Positions 46,505 to 58,422 of a DNA stretch of 64,000 nt are shown in pieces; position 1 is the first letter of the stretch; each line of letters begins with the position of its first letter. This DNA is from Selaginella moellendorffii (Eukaryota; Streptophyta; Lycopodiopsida; Selaginellales; Selaginellaceae): positions 346,957-410,956 of the forward strand of contig NW_003314293.1 of the NCBI RefSeq assembly GCF_000143415.4, read 5' to 3'. A model generated the notes under the pieces. It saw only the letters and a list, made by a program, of their open reading frames with translations. It did no database searches and was not told the DNA's origin. A program made the translations under genes and the position numbers.

Positions 46505-49500
46505 ATGCTCGCAGCTGCTTGGAATCTCTGTCTGGCAGCTCCAATCGTCCGGAAAGGTCATCTCTCGCAATAGCAACCTCGCGATATCGATTTCAATGCA
46601 GATTCAGGCCTTTCGCCTCCCCGGCTGAGCTGCTTCCATCGCGTCCGATCCGTGCACTTCCGCGCCTCGATCGCTTTGCGGCAGCGACAGGAGATCGCAA
46701 TGGGTGAGCGCGATGTCTGGAAATTTCTCCTCTGACGCGAAATTTGGCAGTGTCGGGGCATCCATTCGAGAGTATTCTCACTTCCTTGTCCAAGGACGAC
46801 GGTGGGGAGTATGGGAAATATTACAGCCTTCCAGACTTGCATGATCCACGAATTGGTATGCTGGTGTTCTCTCTTGATTTGATCTCAAATTTTCTCTCTT
46901 TTTCGTTCGATTGCACAGAGAAGCTGCCTTACTCGATCAAGATTTTGCTGGAATCGGCCATTCGAAACTGTGACAACTTCCAGGTTACAAAGGACGATGT
47001 AGAGAAAATTGCCGACTGGGTTAACACTGCTCCAAAGCTAGTGGAAATTCCTTTCAAGCCTGCTCGAGTTATCCTCCAGGTTTGGAAGCTACGAATCAAA
47101 CAATTGTGATGTGACTTGTTCCAACTCTTGTGTTTTTTTTTTTTTTCTTTTTCCTTCAGGATTTCACTGGTGTACCAGCTCTGGTGGATCTAGCTGCAAT
47201 GCGGGATGCTATGAAGAGGCTCGGTGGCGATCCCACAAAAATCAATCCTTTGGTAAAACCTTTGTTCTTTTTTCTCATGAGGAAAGTTGGTTCTTGCTTT
47301 TAGATACCTGTCGACCTCGTGATTGATCACTCCGTACAAGTCGATGTCGCTCGCTCGGCTAATGCCGTCGCGAGCAACATGCAGTTTGAGTTTAATCGCA
47401 ACAAGGAAAGGTTTGCGTTTCTGAAGTGGGGATCGGTTGCCTTCAAAAACATGCTGGTGGTTCCTCCTGGTTCTGGTATTGTCCATCAGGTATGAGCCCA
47501 GTTTTTAAATCTGGAAGTTTACATTTGTCATTATTGTCAGGTGAATCTGGAGTATCTCGCTCGAGTAGTGTTCAACAGAGATGGCTTTCTTTATCCGGAT
47601 AGCTTGGTTGGTACTGATTCGCACACCACCATGATAGACGGACTTGGAGTTGCCGGATGGGGAGTTGGAGGAATCGAAGCGGAGGCAACAATGCTTGGAC
47701 AGGTATTTTGATTCAGGATTTTGCAACATCTATCCGGATTTTTCAAATTCATCCATTTTTGTTACAGCCAATGAGCATGGTTCTTCCGGAAGTCGTGGGG
47801 TTTAAGCTAGTAGGCAAACTTCAGGCTGGAGTCACTGCAACAGATCTGGTCCTTACTGTAACGCAAATGTTGAGGAAACATGGTGTGGTTGGGAAGTTTG
47901 TTGAGTTTTACGGTCTGTATCTACTTGAGTTTTATACTCCTAACGTTTTCCTTTTATTTCAGGCGAGGGTGTCAGCTGCCTTTCACTAGCTGACCGAGCA
48001 ACTATTGCTAACATGTCGCCGGAATATGGTGCTACTATGGGATTTTTCCCTGTCGATCAGATGACCTTAAATTATTTAAGCTTGACAGGCCGTGATGCAG
48101 AGAAGGTAACTTTATACATTTCTAAAATAAAACCTTATGATTTAGTATAATAATACAGGTGAAAATGGTCGAAGCTTATTTGCGTGCAAATGATATGTTT
48201 GTGGACTATTCTCAGGTAACAAGATACTATAGAAATTTGCCTAACAGTTTTTTATTATTCGCGTAGAAACAACCTGAGACGGTCTATTCAGCATATCTAG
48301 AGCTCGATTTGGGAAGCGTTGAACCCTGCATTTCTGGACCTAAACGGTTAGCTTTTGTCGATTTTTGATGGCTCGCTCCTTCTCTAACATCCAACTTTTT
48401 CTGTTAGTCCGCATGATCGGGTTTCTCTTAAGGACATGAAGGCTGATTGGCAGGCCTGCCTAGACAATAAAGTTGGCTTCAAAGGCTTTAACATTCCGAA
48501 GGATCTTCAGCACAAGACCGCTCAATTTACATACGAAGGAAAGCCGGCAGAGCTAAGACATGGGGATGTCGTCATTGCCGCGATTACAAGCTGCACGAAT
48601 ACATCCAATCCCTACGTGATGCTTGGAGCTGGACTAGTTGCCAAGAAGGCAACGGAACTGGGACTCGAGGTATGCCATCAATATGTTCTCTAGATGGTTA
48701 ACTTAGTTTTGTAAGCAGGTTCGTCCCTGGATAAAAACAAGTCTTGCTCCTGGTTCAGGCGTTGTTACGAAGTACCTTATAAAAAGGTAATTGTTTGATT
48801 GCCGCATGCCTGTATTCTGAACCACATGTAAGTACTGCAGTGGTCTTTTGAAGTACCTTGATATGCAAGGATTTAGTGTTGTGGGATATGGGTGCACTAC
48901 CTGCATTGGAAACTCTGGCGAGCTACATGAGGCTGTGGCTACAGCGATAGCGGATAATGGTACGTAGCTCTCTGCATTTTCTCTTGTTACTTACTGTCTT
49001 CTGTCAACAGATATTGTTGCTGCAGCGGTCTTATCGGGAAATAGGAATTTCGAAGGACGGGTGCATCCCTTAACGCGGGCCAACTATTTGGCTTCTCCTC
49101 CTCTGGTTGTAGCTTATGCATTAGCAGGAACGGTAAGCCTTTGTTTTCAGCACAACCGTGTTTTTATGATTTTCTTTGCAGGTAAACATCGACTTTGAGA
49201 AGGAACCCATCGGTGTTGGCCACTCTGGGAAACAAGTTTTCTTGAGAGACATTTGGCCAACGTCGGAAGAAGTCGCAAAAGTATGTATTGTGAATCACTT
49301 TCATCTTTTTTCTTAAAACTCGTTCACTTCCAGGTTGCAGAAGCTTCTGTGTTGCCCGAAATGTTCAAGTCTACATACGAATCCATCACGAAGGGCAATA
49401 CTATGTGGAATGACTTGCCTGCTCCTACTGGAGATCTCTACTCATGGGATCCTAAATCAACGTACATTCACGAGCCGCCATTTTTCAAGACCATGACTCG

Positions 49501-50404
49501 AGATCCACCCGGTGTTCATGGCGTTCACGACGCAGCCGTTTTGCTAAATCTCGGGGACAGTATCACTACCGATCATATTTCACCAGCCGGGAGCATCCAC
49601 AAAGACAGTCCGGCTGCCAGATATTTGACGGAAAGAGGCGTCGAGAGGAAAGACTTCAACTCTTACGGCAGCCGACGTGGAAATGACGAGGTTATGGTTC
49701 GTGGGACGTTCGCAAACATCAGAATTGTGAATAAGCTGCTCAAAGGTGAAGTGGGACCAAAAACCGTCCATCTTCCTTCTGGGGAATGTCACTGGGTTTT
49801 CGATGTGGCGCAGGTATTTCTTCTATTTCATGTTTGGTCTTTAAGAGAACTGAGGTTTCCTTTGCAGAAATATAAAGACGAAGGAAAGGAGATGGTGGTT
49901 CTTGCCGGAGCAGAATATGGCAGTGGCAGTTCACGAGATTGGGCAGCCAAAGGGCCCTTCCTTCAGGTTAGACCAATTAAGTTTTCAAGCTAAAGTCATG
50001 GATCGCTTTGTTGGCAGGGAGTGAAAGCTGTCATCTCTAAGAGTTTCGAGAGAATTCACCGGAGCAACCTTGTTGGAATGAGCATCATCCCTCTGTGCTA
50101 CAAGAATGGCGAAGACGCAGAATCGCTTGGTCTTACTGGACATGAAACCTTCACCATCGAGCTGCCATCCACGATCGAGGAGATCAAGCCCGGGCAGGAC
50201 GTGCTTGTGAAGACCAACACGGGGAAGGAGTTTACTTGCACACTTCGCTTTGATACGGAGGTATGAAAACTTTTTTTTTTTCTTTTTGCTGGTGGAGTTT
50301 TGATCTTTGGCTTTACACTTGGCTATGCACAGGTTGAGAAGACTTACTTTAATCACGGTGGAATCTTGCACTATGTGTTGAGGCAGCTACTTGGCAGTGC
50401 TTAG
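46505..50404 (+). CDS. Aconitate hydratase (aconitase), IRP1-like plant type
   Basis: A multi-exon gene. The conserved body starts in exon 3 (46751): [20 protein letters not shown], then [20 protein letters not shown]. Motifs include [35 protein letters not shown], the 4Fe-4S ligands in [12 protein letters not shown] and [39 protein letters not shown] and [17 protein letters not shown]. The stop is at 50402-50404. Aconitase converts citrate to isocitrate in mitochondria and cytosol. Two short upstream exons (46505-46556 and 46602-46703) join in frame and add about 50 residues rich in Arg, Ser and Leu, a plausible mitochondrial presequence. Alternatively translation starts at the ATG at 46700, giving a cytosolic form. 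Confidence 0.93.
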
Positions 50405-50483
50405 ACTAAAGGACTCTTTTGTGAATTTGGAATAACGTGCTTTTATTTCTCAAACAAATCTAAGTGTAGTAACATCCTTGCTT

Positions 50484-53400
50484 TCATGCTTGCAGCTCCT
50501 TGGCCAGCTCCTTTTTTAGTCTCAGCCTCTTCTTCTTGGAAGGCTTTGTGGACAACGCTGCCACAATGCTCTTCAAGGCTGACGCGACGCTGATGCTTGC
50601 CGGTGGTGGCGAGCTCTCTTGTTTAGTTTCTGCTGCTGGAGGGGTCGTAAGATCATCGATGTCTATGGCCTTCGCGGCTACTCCAGGTTCTTCTCCTTCG
50701 CTGATTACTGCTGGTTCTTCGGTTTTGCTAGCGGCTTTTGGATCCTCTTGTAGCAGCGGACTCTCTTCCTCGCTGGTGGGAGTCGTTTCCTCGACTTGCT
50801 CTTTGTCTTCCTCCTGAGCGTCTGCTGGCTCGTCTTTGACAGTGATGAGAGCTGCGTCGTCTGGAGCAGTGATGCCTTTGTCTTCGGCTGGTGTGAAATC
50901 TTGTGGTACTCTTTCAGCTTCTTTCTCTTTCTTTTGAGTTCCTTCGTCTGGAACAATGAGACCTTTGTCTTCGCCTGGTGTGGAAACTTCTGGTACTGCT
51001 TTGTCTTTGTCTTCCTCCTGACTTTCTGCTAGCTGAGTTCCATCGTCTTCGGCAGTGATGAAAACTGCTTCGTCTAGAGGAATGTCGCCTTTGTCGTCGG
51101 CTGGTGTTGTTGCTTCTTCCTTGTCGTTTTCGTGGACGATGCTTGTTGTTTCGATCTCCTTAGCCTCCCGATCCTCGCGATTCTCTGCTGGATGAGTTCC
51201 TTCACCAGCAGCTACTGCCGCTTCTTTCTCTTCGTCCGCAGATACCAATGTTTCTTCAACTGTTGCTTCTTCAGCTTCTTGGTCCGGAAAGGCGACATCT
51301 GCGTCGTGAAATTCTTCCTTGTCCGGACTTATACCTTCTGCTACTTGAGTTTCGTCGTGCACCTCTTCCTTGTCCGGAAGTGTATCTCTTGCTACTTGAG
51401 TTTCGCTGTGCACCTCTTCCATGTCCGGAATAATATCTTCGTCTACTCGAGTTTCCTCGTGCACCTCTTCCTTGTCCAGAATTATATCATCGGCTACTTG
51501 GGTTTCGTCGTGCACCTCTTCCTTGTCAGGAATTATATCTTCGGCTACTTGAGCTTCATCGTGGATCTCTTCCTTGTCTGGGATTATGTCTTCTGCTGCC
51601 TGAGTGCTCGTGGAAAGATCATCCGTTCGGAGAACTGTTGTTTCTTTCTCTTTCTCTCCGCTTGGATCTTGATCTTCTGCTACTTGAAGTCTTTCCTCGC
51701 GTTTGTCCGCTGCTTCCATCTCCAAGTTCTCTGCGATCTTAGCCCGAGTTTCTTCACTGCTCACTGTTTCTTGCACCTTTTCTTCGTCGTCGCCAGCAGC
51801 TGGAACAGTCCTGTCCACGGCTTCGTCTTTCAAAGGTTCGTATTCAATCAGATTTGTTGACTCCTCGGTATCTCTAATATCTTGCTCGCCTTCTTCATGC
51901 CGACCTTCCACTGGATTCTGGATTGCTTCGTCACCACCTTCGACTGCCTTGTTCTCCGCTTCCTCCCTGGCTTCGATAGCTCCCTCGACATCTTGGAATG
52001 TCGACGGCAAGTCTTCTCCCCCTTTATCATCAGCTTCACTTTGCAGCGTAATCTCCTCGTGTGGTTTCTCTCCGACTTCTTCAGCAGCTGTGTTCTCAAT
52101 TCCATCTTGAAGCTCAAGTCCTCTGTCAGCCTCATCTGTCTTCAATGGCCCTTGACTTTCCAAAACCAGTTCGCCAGCAGACGCTTGATCGTTTCTAGTC
52201 CTCTCTTTGCCATCTGCGTCTATTGCTGCTTGATCCTCAGCTCCATCCAACTGTTCTCCTGCTTGCTTAGTGACCACACTTTCATCTGTTGCTGGTTCAA
52301 CTTCCACGGCACTGCCTTCGTCTGTATCCTTACTTTTCTGGATGCTATGATCTTCGGTAACTCCAGAGTCCTCCAGCTTCTCAATTTGTGCATCTCTGCC
52401 GTCGTCAGCCTCAACTTTGGATTTGGCGTCATCGTCCAAAGTTGTCCCGCTTTCTTCTGTTGTCATCGTTGGTAGTTCGTCTTCGGTTCTCTTGTCAACA
52501 GCAACGGTATCTTTTGTTTCTTCTGATGATCCGGCAGCTAGTTCGTCGCCCTCGATTTTGTCTAGAGGTACTGCATCTTCAACGTTGGAACTTTCGCCTT
52601 CCTGATCAGCCTTGTCTTTGGTTGGTGTCCCGTCAACTTGGTCTTGTCCGTGCAATGTGGTCTCATTCTCTGCTTCGTGGACTTGCTCAGCCTCGCGTGG
52701 TGTTTCTTCAGCCGCTTCTTTCTTGTCTTGAGCATCAGACTCTGGCGCAGCAGATACTTGATCAGTTCTATGATCCTCGCCTGCGTCTACTTCGTGATCT
52801 CCACTGCTCGTCTTTTCTTCGACACTTTTGCTTCCAGATTCCTCTGCGGCGTCTATCTCCTCCATCGGTTCTGTTGCTAGTTGTTCCTCACTAACACTTG
52901 CGCTTCCGTCTGGAACAGCTTCCTCGAGTATCCCAGATTTGTCAGCCAGCTCTTCTTCGGCTTGCACTTTACTTTCTGGATCTTCTGCCACATCGACCAG
53001 CTCATCAGCTCGTTCTTCCGTCCCTGTTGTTGTATCCACTGCAGCTTCATCCTCTTTCTCCACTTCCCTGCTGTCAACAATTTGCGATGATGTTCTCTGC
53101 TCCTCACCAGGTTTTTCGTTTCCTAGCGACGCAGCATCTGCTTCGTCCGATGCTGCACTCAATGCTTGATCTGGGATCTCCTTAGTGACACTCTCTGGTG
53201 TTGTTGCAACGTCCTCATTTTGTCTACTGTCAACGGCTTCTGCTGTACCAGTAATCTCCGACTCAATTCTCGCGTTTTCATCGACCTTCTCTTTGCTTTC
53301 CCCAACTTTATCCTCGCTCCGCGCATCATCGATTTCCTGAGCCTCTGCTGGCTTTTCGGGTTCATTGAGATCTCCAGCCTTCTCATCTTTGTCTTCGATT

Positions 53401-56400
53401 GTGGTGTTCTTCAAGGGCCTGCTTTCCAGTTGTTCAGAGTCTGCTACTGGTGCTTCGTTGTCTGCGTTTCCTGCTGCTTCGACCCTGTCTTCCAGCTGAA
53501 GCTCCTCCACTTGTGATTCTTCGTTGCTATTCAGCTCACTGTTTATTACGAGGTCCCGTGACTCCGCCTCAAGTTGCTCTGCTGCTGGCTCTTCACGGTC
53601 CTGCGTTTCCTGCTTCTCTAATATCATTTTCGACGTAGATTCATCCGTGTCTGCTTCATTTGTTGCCGTCGCAGGGACCAATTCAATCTCCCTTGCTACT
53701 TCTGGTGTTTCTGCAGTAGTTTCCACCTGGTCAGGCACTGTGTTTCCAGTCACGTCTTCATCATTCGCCGACTCGACGGCTTCAATCTGCTCCATCACCT
53801 TAGAAGCGTCCTCGCTCGATACCGTTTCCTCGATTTTCGCTTCATCGGCTGCTACTTCCTTTTCCTCGGGAACGACTCCAATCACCTTAGTCGTCTCGGC
53901 CTCCATTTTCACTTCATCGTCCACTGCTTCCTTTTCCTCAGTGCTGGCGAAGTCCTCCTCGATTTGATTACTCGTCTCTAAAGCAGCTGCTGTCTCCTTG
54001 ATCTTCACGTCATTGTCTGCTGTTCCCTGAATCTCCTCCATCGGTGCTTCTAGAGAAGTTTCCACCTGGCCTGTTGCTTCAATTTTTACTTCATCACCGG
54101 CTGTGTCGTCCTCGTTTGTGGCAGCTGCTATTTCTGAGAGATCTTCTACCTGGCTAGGCACTGTTTCCTCGAACTTCTCTTCATCTGCCGTCTCAGAAGT
54201 TGATATACTCTCTGTGGCCGCTTCCACAGGATCGAGTGGTTTCTCCTCGTTTGGGATCGTTTTCTCAACTGGACTCGCATCAGTTTGTTCCTGCTGGACG
54301 GTCATTGATTCCTCCTCTGATTGTTGTTCCTCAGCATTCAATGATGTCTCTTCGAGGCTTGGTGATGGCTCGACTTCAACAGGGCTTCGTTCCGTAGTCT
54401 CTACTTCAGCGGGTTCTTCTGTAGTAAGTGGCTCGCTTGCTGCTTCTCCGGTTCCAGCTTCTTCCGATCCAGCTTCCACTTTTGTAGCCTGCTCCAACGG
54501 GTTGATATCAGCTTCGGGAGTTTGAACTGGCGCTCCGATTGTTGGGGCTATAGGTTGTTCGTCAACTTTTGCCTCCTCAGGGTCAGCGGGCGTTGCTTCT
54601 TTTTCCTTCGCTGGAACATCTTCTTCTGCTGTTGGATTCTCCACCTCGGTCGGTTTTGGTTCTTCCTCCACAGGTGCGTTTACTTCCTCCGTTGACTTGT
54701 CAACTGGCGTTGTTTGATCCACACTTTGTTCTAGTGTACTCGCTGCTGGTGCTTGCATAAGATCGGCTGCTTTCTCGGCCTCGTCTGGCGTTGCTTCCTC
54801 GACTGGATTCTCATCAGCTTGTCTTGGCCCTACGGCCGGCGATATTTCACTGTCTTCCAGCGTGGTTTCAATCCTCACTGCCTCAGCATTCAGTGAAGTC
54901 TCTTCGAGGCTTGGTTGTGGCTCGGTTTCGACAGGAATTGGTTCGAGTTCCACGGTTTCAACCTTGGTAGTATCACCTGTGACGACTGGCTCGGTTTCGG
55001 CAGGAATTGGTTCGGGTTCTACGGTTTCAGCCTTGGCGGGATTACCTGAGATGAGTGGCTCGGTTTCAGCAGGGATTGGTTCGGGTTCCACGGTTTCAAC
55101 CTTGGCGGGATCACCTGTGATGAGTGGCTCGCTTTCAGGGATTGCGCTGTCTCCGTTTCCACCTTCTTCCGATCTGGCTACTTCCAGTGTTGGTGCTTCA
55201 ACAAGTTCCTCCAGCGGCTTGATGTCAGCTTCGGGAGTTTCCACTGGCGCTCCGATGCTTGTAATAGAATTTAACTCGTCTATCAACGCAGCGTCTGTGC
55301 TGTCGCCAGCCTCTGGAAATATAACTTGTTCGTCGACTTTTTCCTCCTCTGTAGAAGCTGGTTGTTCTTCGGTGCTTGGTGTTTCGGTCAACTCTTCCAT
55401 GGGAGGTTTGGAAGTCTCGGCTGTTGTCTCATCCACATTTTGATGAGTGGCTTCTGCAGATGTCTCCACAGGTTCAACAACTTCCTCTTCCGGAGCTTCA
55501 ACAAGCTCCTCCTCAGCTCGTTCTTCTGGAAAAGTTGTAGCAGCTTCTTCATCCCCGCCCGTTGCTACAGCTGGTTTGTGTGTTTCAAGAGCTATTTCCT
55601 GCTCCATCACTTCAACTGGCTCGTCCATAGCTGTTTCGTTCGGTTGAGCCGGTTCTTGTGTCTCTACAGAAGTATCCAGCTCGTCAGCCACTGTCTCTTC
55701 AACTTTTACATCGTTTGTTGTTTCCGGAATCTCCTCCACCACCTTTGGTGCCTTTACTGTTTCTGAGAAAGTGTTTTCCTGGCTAGCCACTGTTTCCTCT
55801 TCATCAACCAGCTCCTTATTTTCTGTCACTGTTCCGCCAAGCACAGTATTTCCTTCGTGATCGGCTGCAACTTCATCCACCACCAGTGTTTCTATAGAAG
55901 TCTCCAAGTCATTAGGCATTGTTTCCTTAGTACTAGTTTCATGATCGGCTGCTTCCATCTCCTTTGGTGTTTCTAAAGATGCTTGCACGTCAGTTTCCTC
56001 GACCTGTTCTTTACTATCGGATGTTGTTTCCTTCTCGTCAGCGATGGCGGTCTGATCAGACACTGTTTCCTTAACTCCATCGTCCACTGGTTCCGTTTCC
56101 TCCGTGCCTGCAACGACTGCTGGTGTCTCAACACTCGCTCCTGTATCATCCTCTGTTTTCTTTTCCTCGTTGCTAGCGTCGTTTTCATGCGGAGTAACTT
56201 CTTCAGAAACTGTTTCTAAAGATGTTTCTACCGCGTCCGAGAGTGTTTTGTCATTCGTTTCGTCATTATTCCCTTGTTCCTTCTCAGTGTTCCTGGCTCC
56301 ACTTTCCTCCATCGCTTCCACCTTAACATCTTCATCAGGAACAGTAAGGTCGCGTTCCCCATCAGGCAAGCTTTGACGCTCAATATCCTCTGTTATTTCA

Positions 56401-57666
56401 GCTACCGTATCCACGATGTCATCTCCTGGTGTGCCTTCAGTCGCTGAATCTTCTTGGCCATGATCTCCAGAGTTTCTTGCTGCATCAACAGTTACTGCTT
56501 CTTCAACCATGTCCGACTTTTCTTGCAAATCACTTCCGTCGCTTGTCGCTGGAATCGAGGCCAAAGTATCAACATCAGCTGCTGCTCCAACTTCTTCTTT
56601 CGGACTCGAGTTCTCCGGATTACCTCCCACTTCCAATGACGATGTCCCTTCGGCTACTGTTTCATTCTCATGTTGACTACTCTGTTCCTCGATCTGATGT
56701 TCCAAATGACTTTCAGGGGACTTCTCTTCGTCAGGGATCTGGGCATCACTCTCTGCACGAGGTGCTGCTTGTTCGCTTGTTCCAACTTCGATGCCACCTT
56801 TTCCACTATCGTGAAAACTTTCATCAGAAGTGTTCCTGTTCTCAGATTCCCCGACGACTGATCCGCTTTCCTCTTCAGTGTTCGCTGGATTATCAACCTC
56901 GGCCAGACTTGGTTCGTCTAACTTGAGTTGATCATTGCTTTGCTGTGGATCTGTTTCTTCCAGTGACTCTTGTCCACTCCCATTTTTCGTTGCCTCTGCT
57001 ACTCGATCCTCGGCTTCTAGCTTACTTCCAAGAGTCTGATCTTCGAGAAGAACCTTACCATCAAGATCTTCGCTTGATACGTCCGTTTGTGAACTTGCCT
57101 TGTCTTCGTCAACACCATCTTTCACAACCTCTTGTACCCCGTGCTCGACTGGAGCAGCATCACGATCACCTTCTACTGCTGGATCACCTTTCTCGCTTGC
57201 TTTAATCGTCACGGTTGCTGGTAAAGGTTCCTCCACTGCGTTCATCTCAGCTCCTTCTCCGTCATCTTTACTTTCAAGTAACGCTTGACCACCATTTTCT
57301 TCGACTTTATCCACAAGTTTCTTCTCGTCCAGAGGCTCCACTAAAACAGCCGCCGGATTCTCTTCCTCAGACTTACCATCTTCGACAGGCTTTGATTCTT
57401 TTTCTCCAGATCTAACGCTTAAGTCCTTTTTACTCTGATCACTGTCTACTCCACTCTTCTCCTTATCCAAAAAACTAACGCCGCTCAAAGAACTATTCTC
57501 ACTCTTGCTTTCTAAAGCTAAGCCTTCGATGGCGATGCTCTCTTCGGCAGCCTACGAGAAGAATGCGATAGAAAAATCAAAATCTTGCCACTAAAATCTT
57601 ATGCTAAAGATCTCTAAGCCATACCTGGATCGCGTCGCTATTTACTTCCGCATCATCTAGGCCCAT
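50484..57666 (-). CDS. Giant acidic, repeat-rich disordered protein (unknown function), paralogue 1
   Basis: Two exons: 57666-57625 (MGLDDAEVNSDAIQ) and 57551-50484, about 2,369 residues. Composition is dominated by Glu, Val, Thr, Ala, Pro and Asp, with no visible globular domain, membrane segment or signal peptide. A short basic tail ends in KPSKKKRLRLKKELAKELQA, preceded by a small helical ISVASALKSIVAAL. It contains six 17-residue tandem repeats (51290-51601) and three 23-residue repeats of the type GDPAKVETVEPEPIPAETEP (about 54925-55135). A block of about 260 residues is shared with the next gene. I do not recognise the family. A structural or scaffold role, or a cytoskeleton-associated one, is conceivable but unproven. 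The long frame kept open over 7 kb strongly supports real coding. It converges with aconitase, 80 bp apart. Confidence 0.8.
51290..51601 (-). repeat. Six tandem 51-bp coding repeats in giant protein 1
   Basis: Unit of 17 residues of the type DETQVAEDIIPDKEEVH, repeated six times with substitutions. The DNA copies are similar enough to indicate tandem amplification. Confidence 0.8.
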
Positions 57667-58422
57667 GGCAGAGGTATTCGATCAAAAACAGCACCACGGA
57701 TCGATCGATCCTCCAATGAAAGAACAGATTCCGCCTCTGCTCCAAGAATCAAGCCCGGGATCGCAAAGATCGATCGAAACCCGATGGATCGCTCGCCAGG
57801 CGCCAAGGACAACCTATCTTAATCCACTGAGAAGAAATAATCACCCTAAAATCTCATCATATATCCACATACACCGCCAACGTCTTGTCTCCTACAATAT
57901 TCCTTCCAGAAAGGAATCGGATCAAAAACTTTGGGCGGGAAAATGCTTGCGTGTCAGGTCCACATGGCCCAGCATCTATCCACATCACCTTTCTTTTTGG
58001 TCGGCACCGTCCAAACTGTCCTCCAGCCTGGCATGGGCCACACAGGGCTAGCTGTCCAGTCATTCTTTTCTCTTTTTTCCTGGCCACTAGGTGGAGAAGT
58101 TTAAATGGAGGATGATGTGGGCAATCCAAAAGGTGGCAAAGATTGGAATCCAAATTCTAAAAGATATTCACACCGACATAAAGCTGTCCAAGCTGACGAT
58201 GATTTTTAGAATAGTTCTTTGGTTGCATGCAAGCTAGCATTTATATTCCTTCCCACCACATCGACGAGAATAATATACAGAGCTTATCAACCAAACACAA
58301 TTTTCTTTATACTATATAACTGTATGTACAGAGCTTCTTATCCAAACCATGGAAGCTCTCCGTAGAGAGAGCTGTTTCGCGTTTTCAGTTATTTCATATT
58401 GGCTCTGTGTTTTGTCATGCGA
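57667..58422. other. Intergenic region between the two giant-protein genes
   Basis: 756 bp expected to hold the promoter of paralogue 1 and the 3' UTR of paralogue 2. Only short chance frames are present and no repeat or RNA gene was recognised. Confidence 0.6.
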
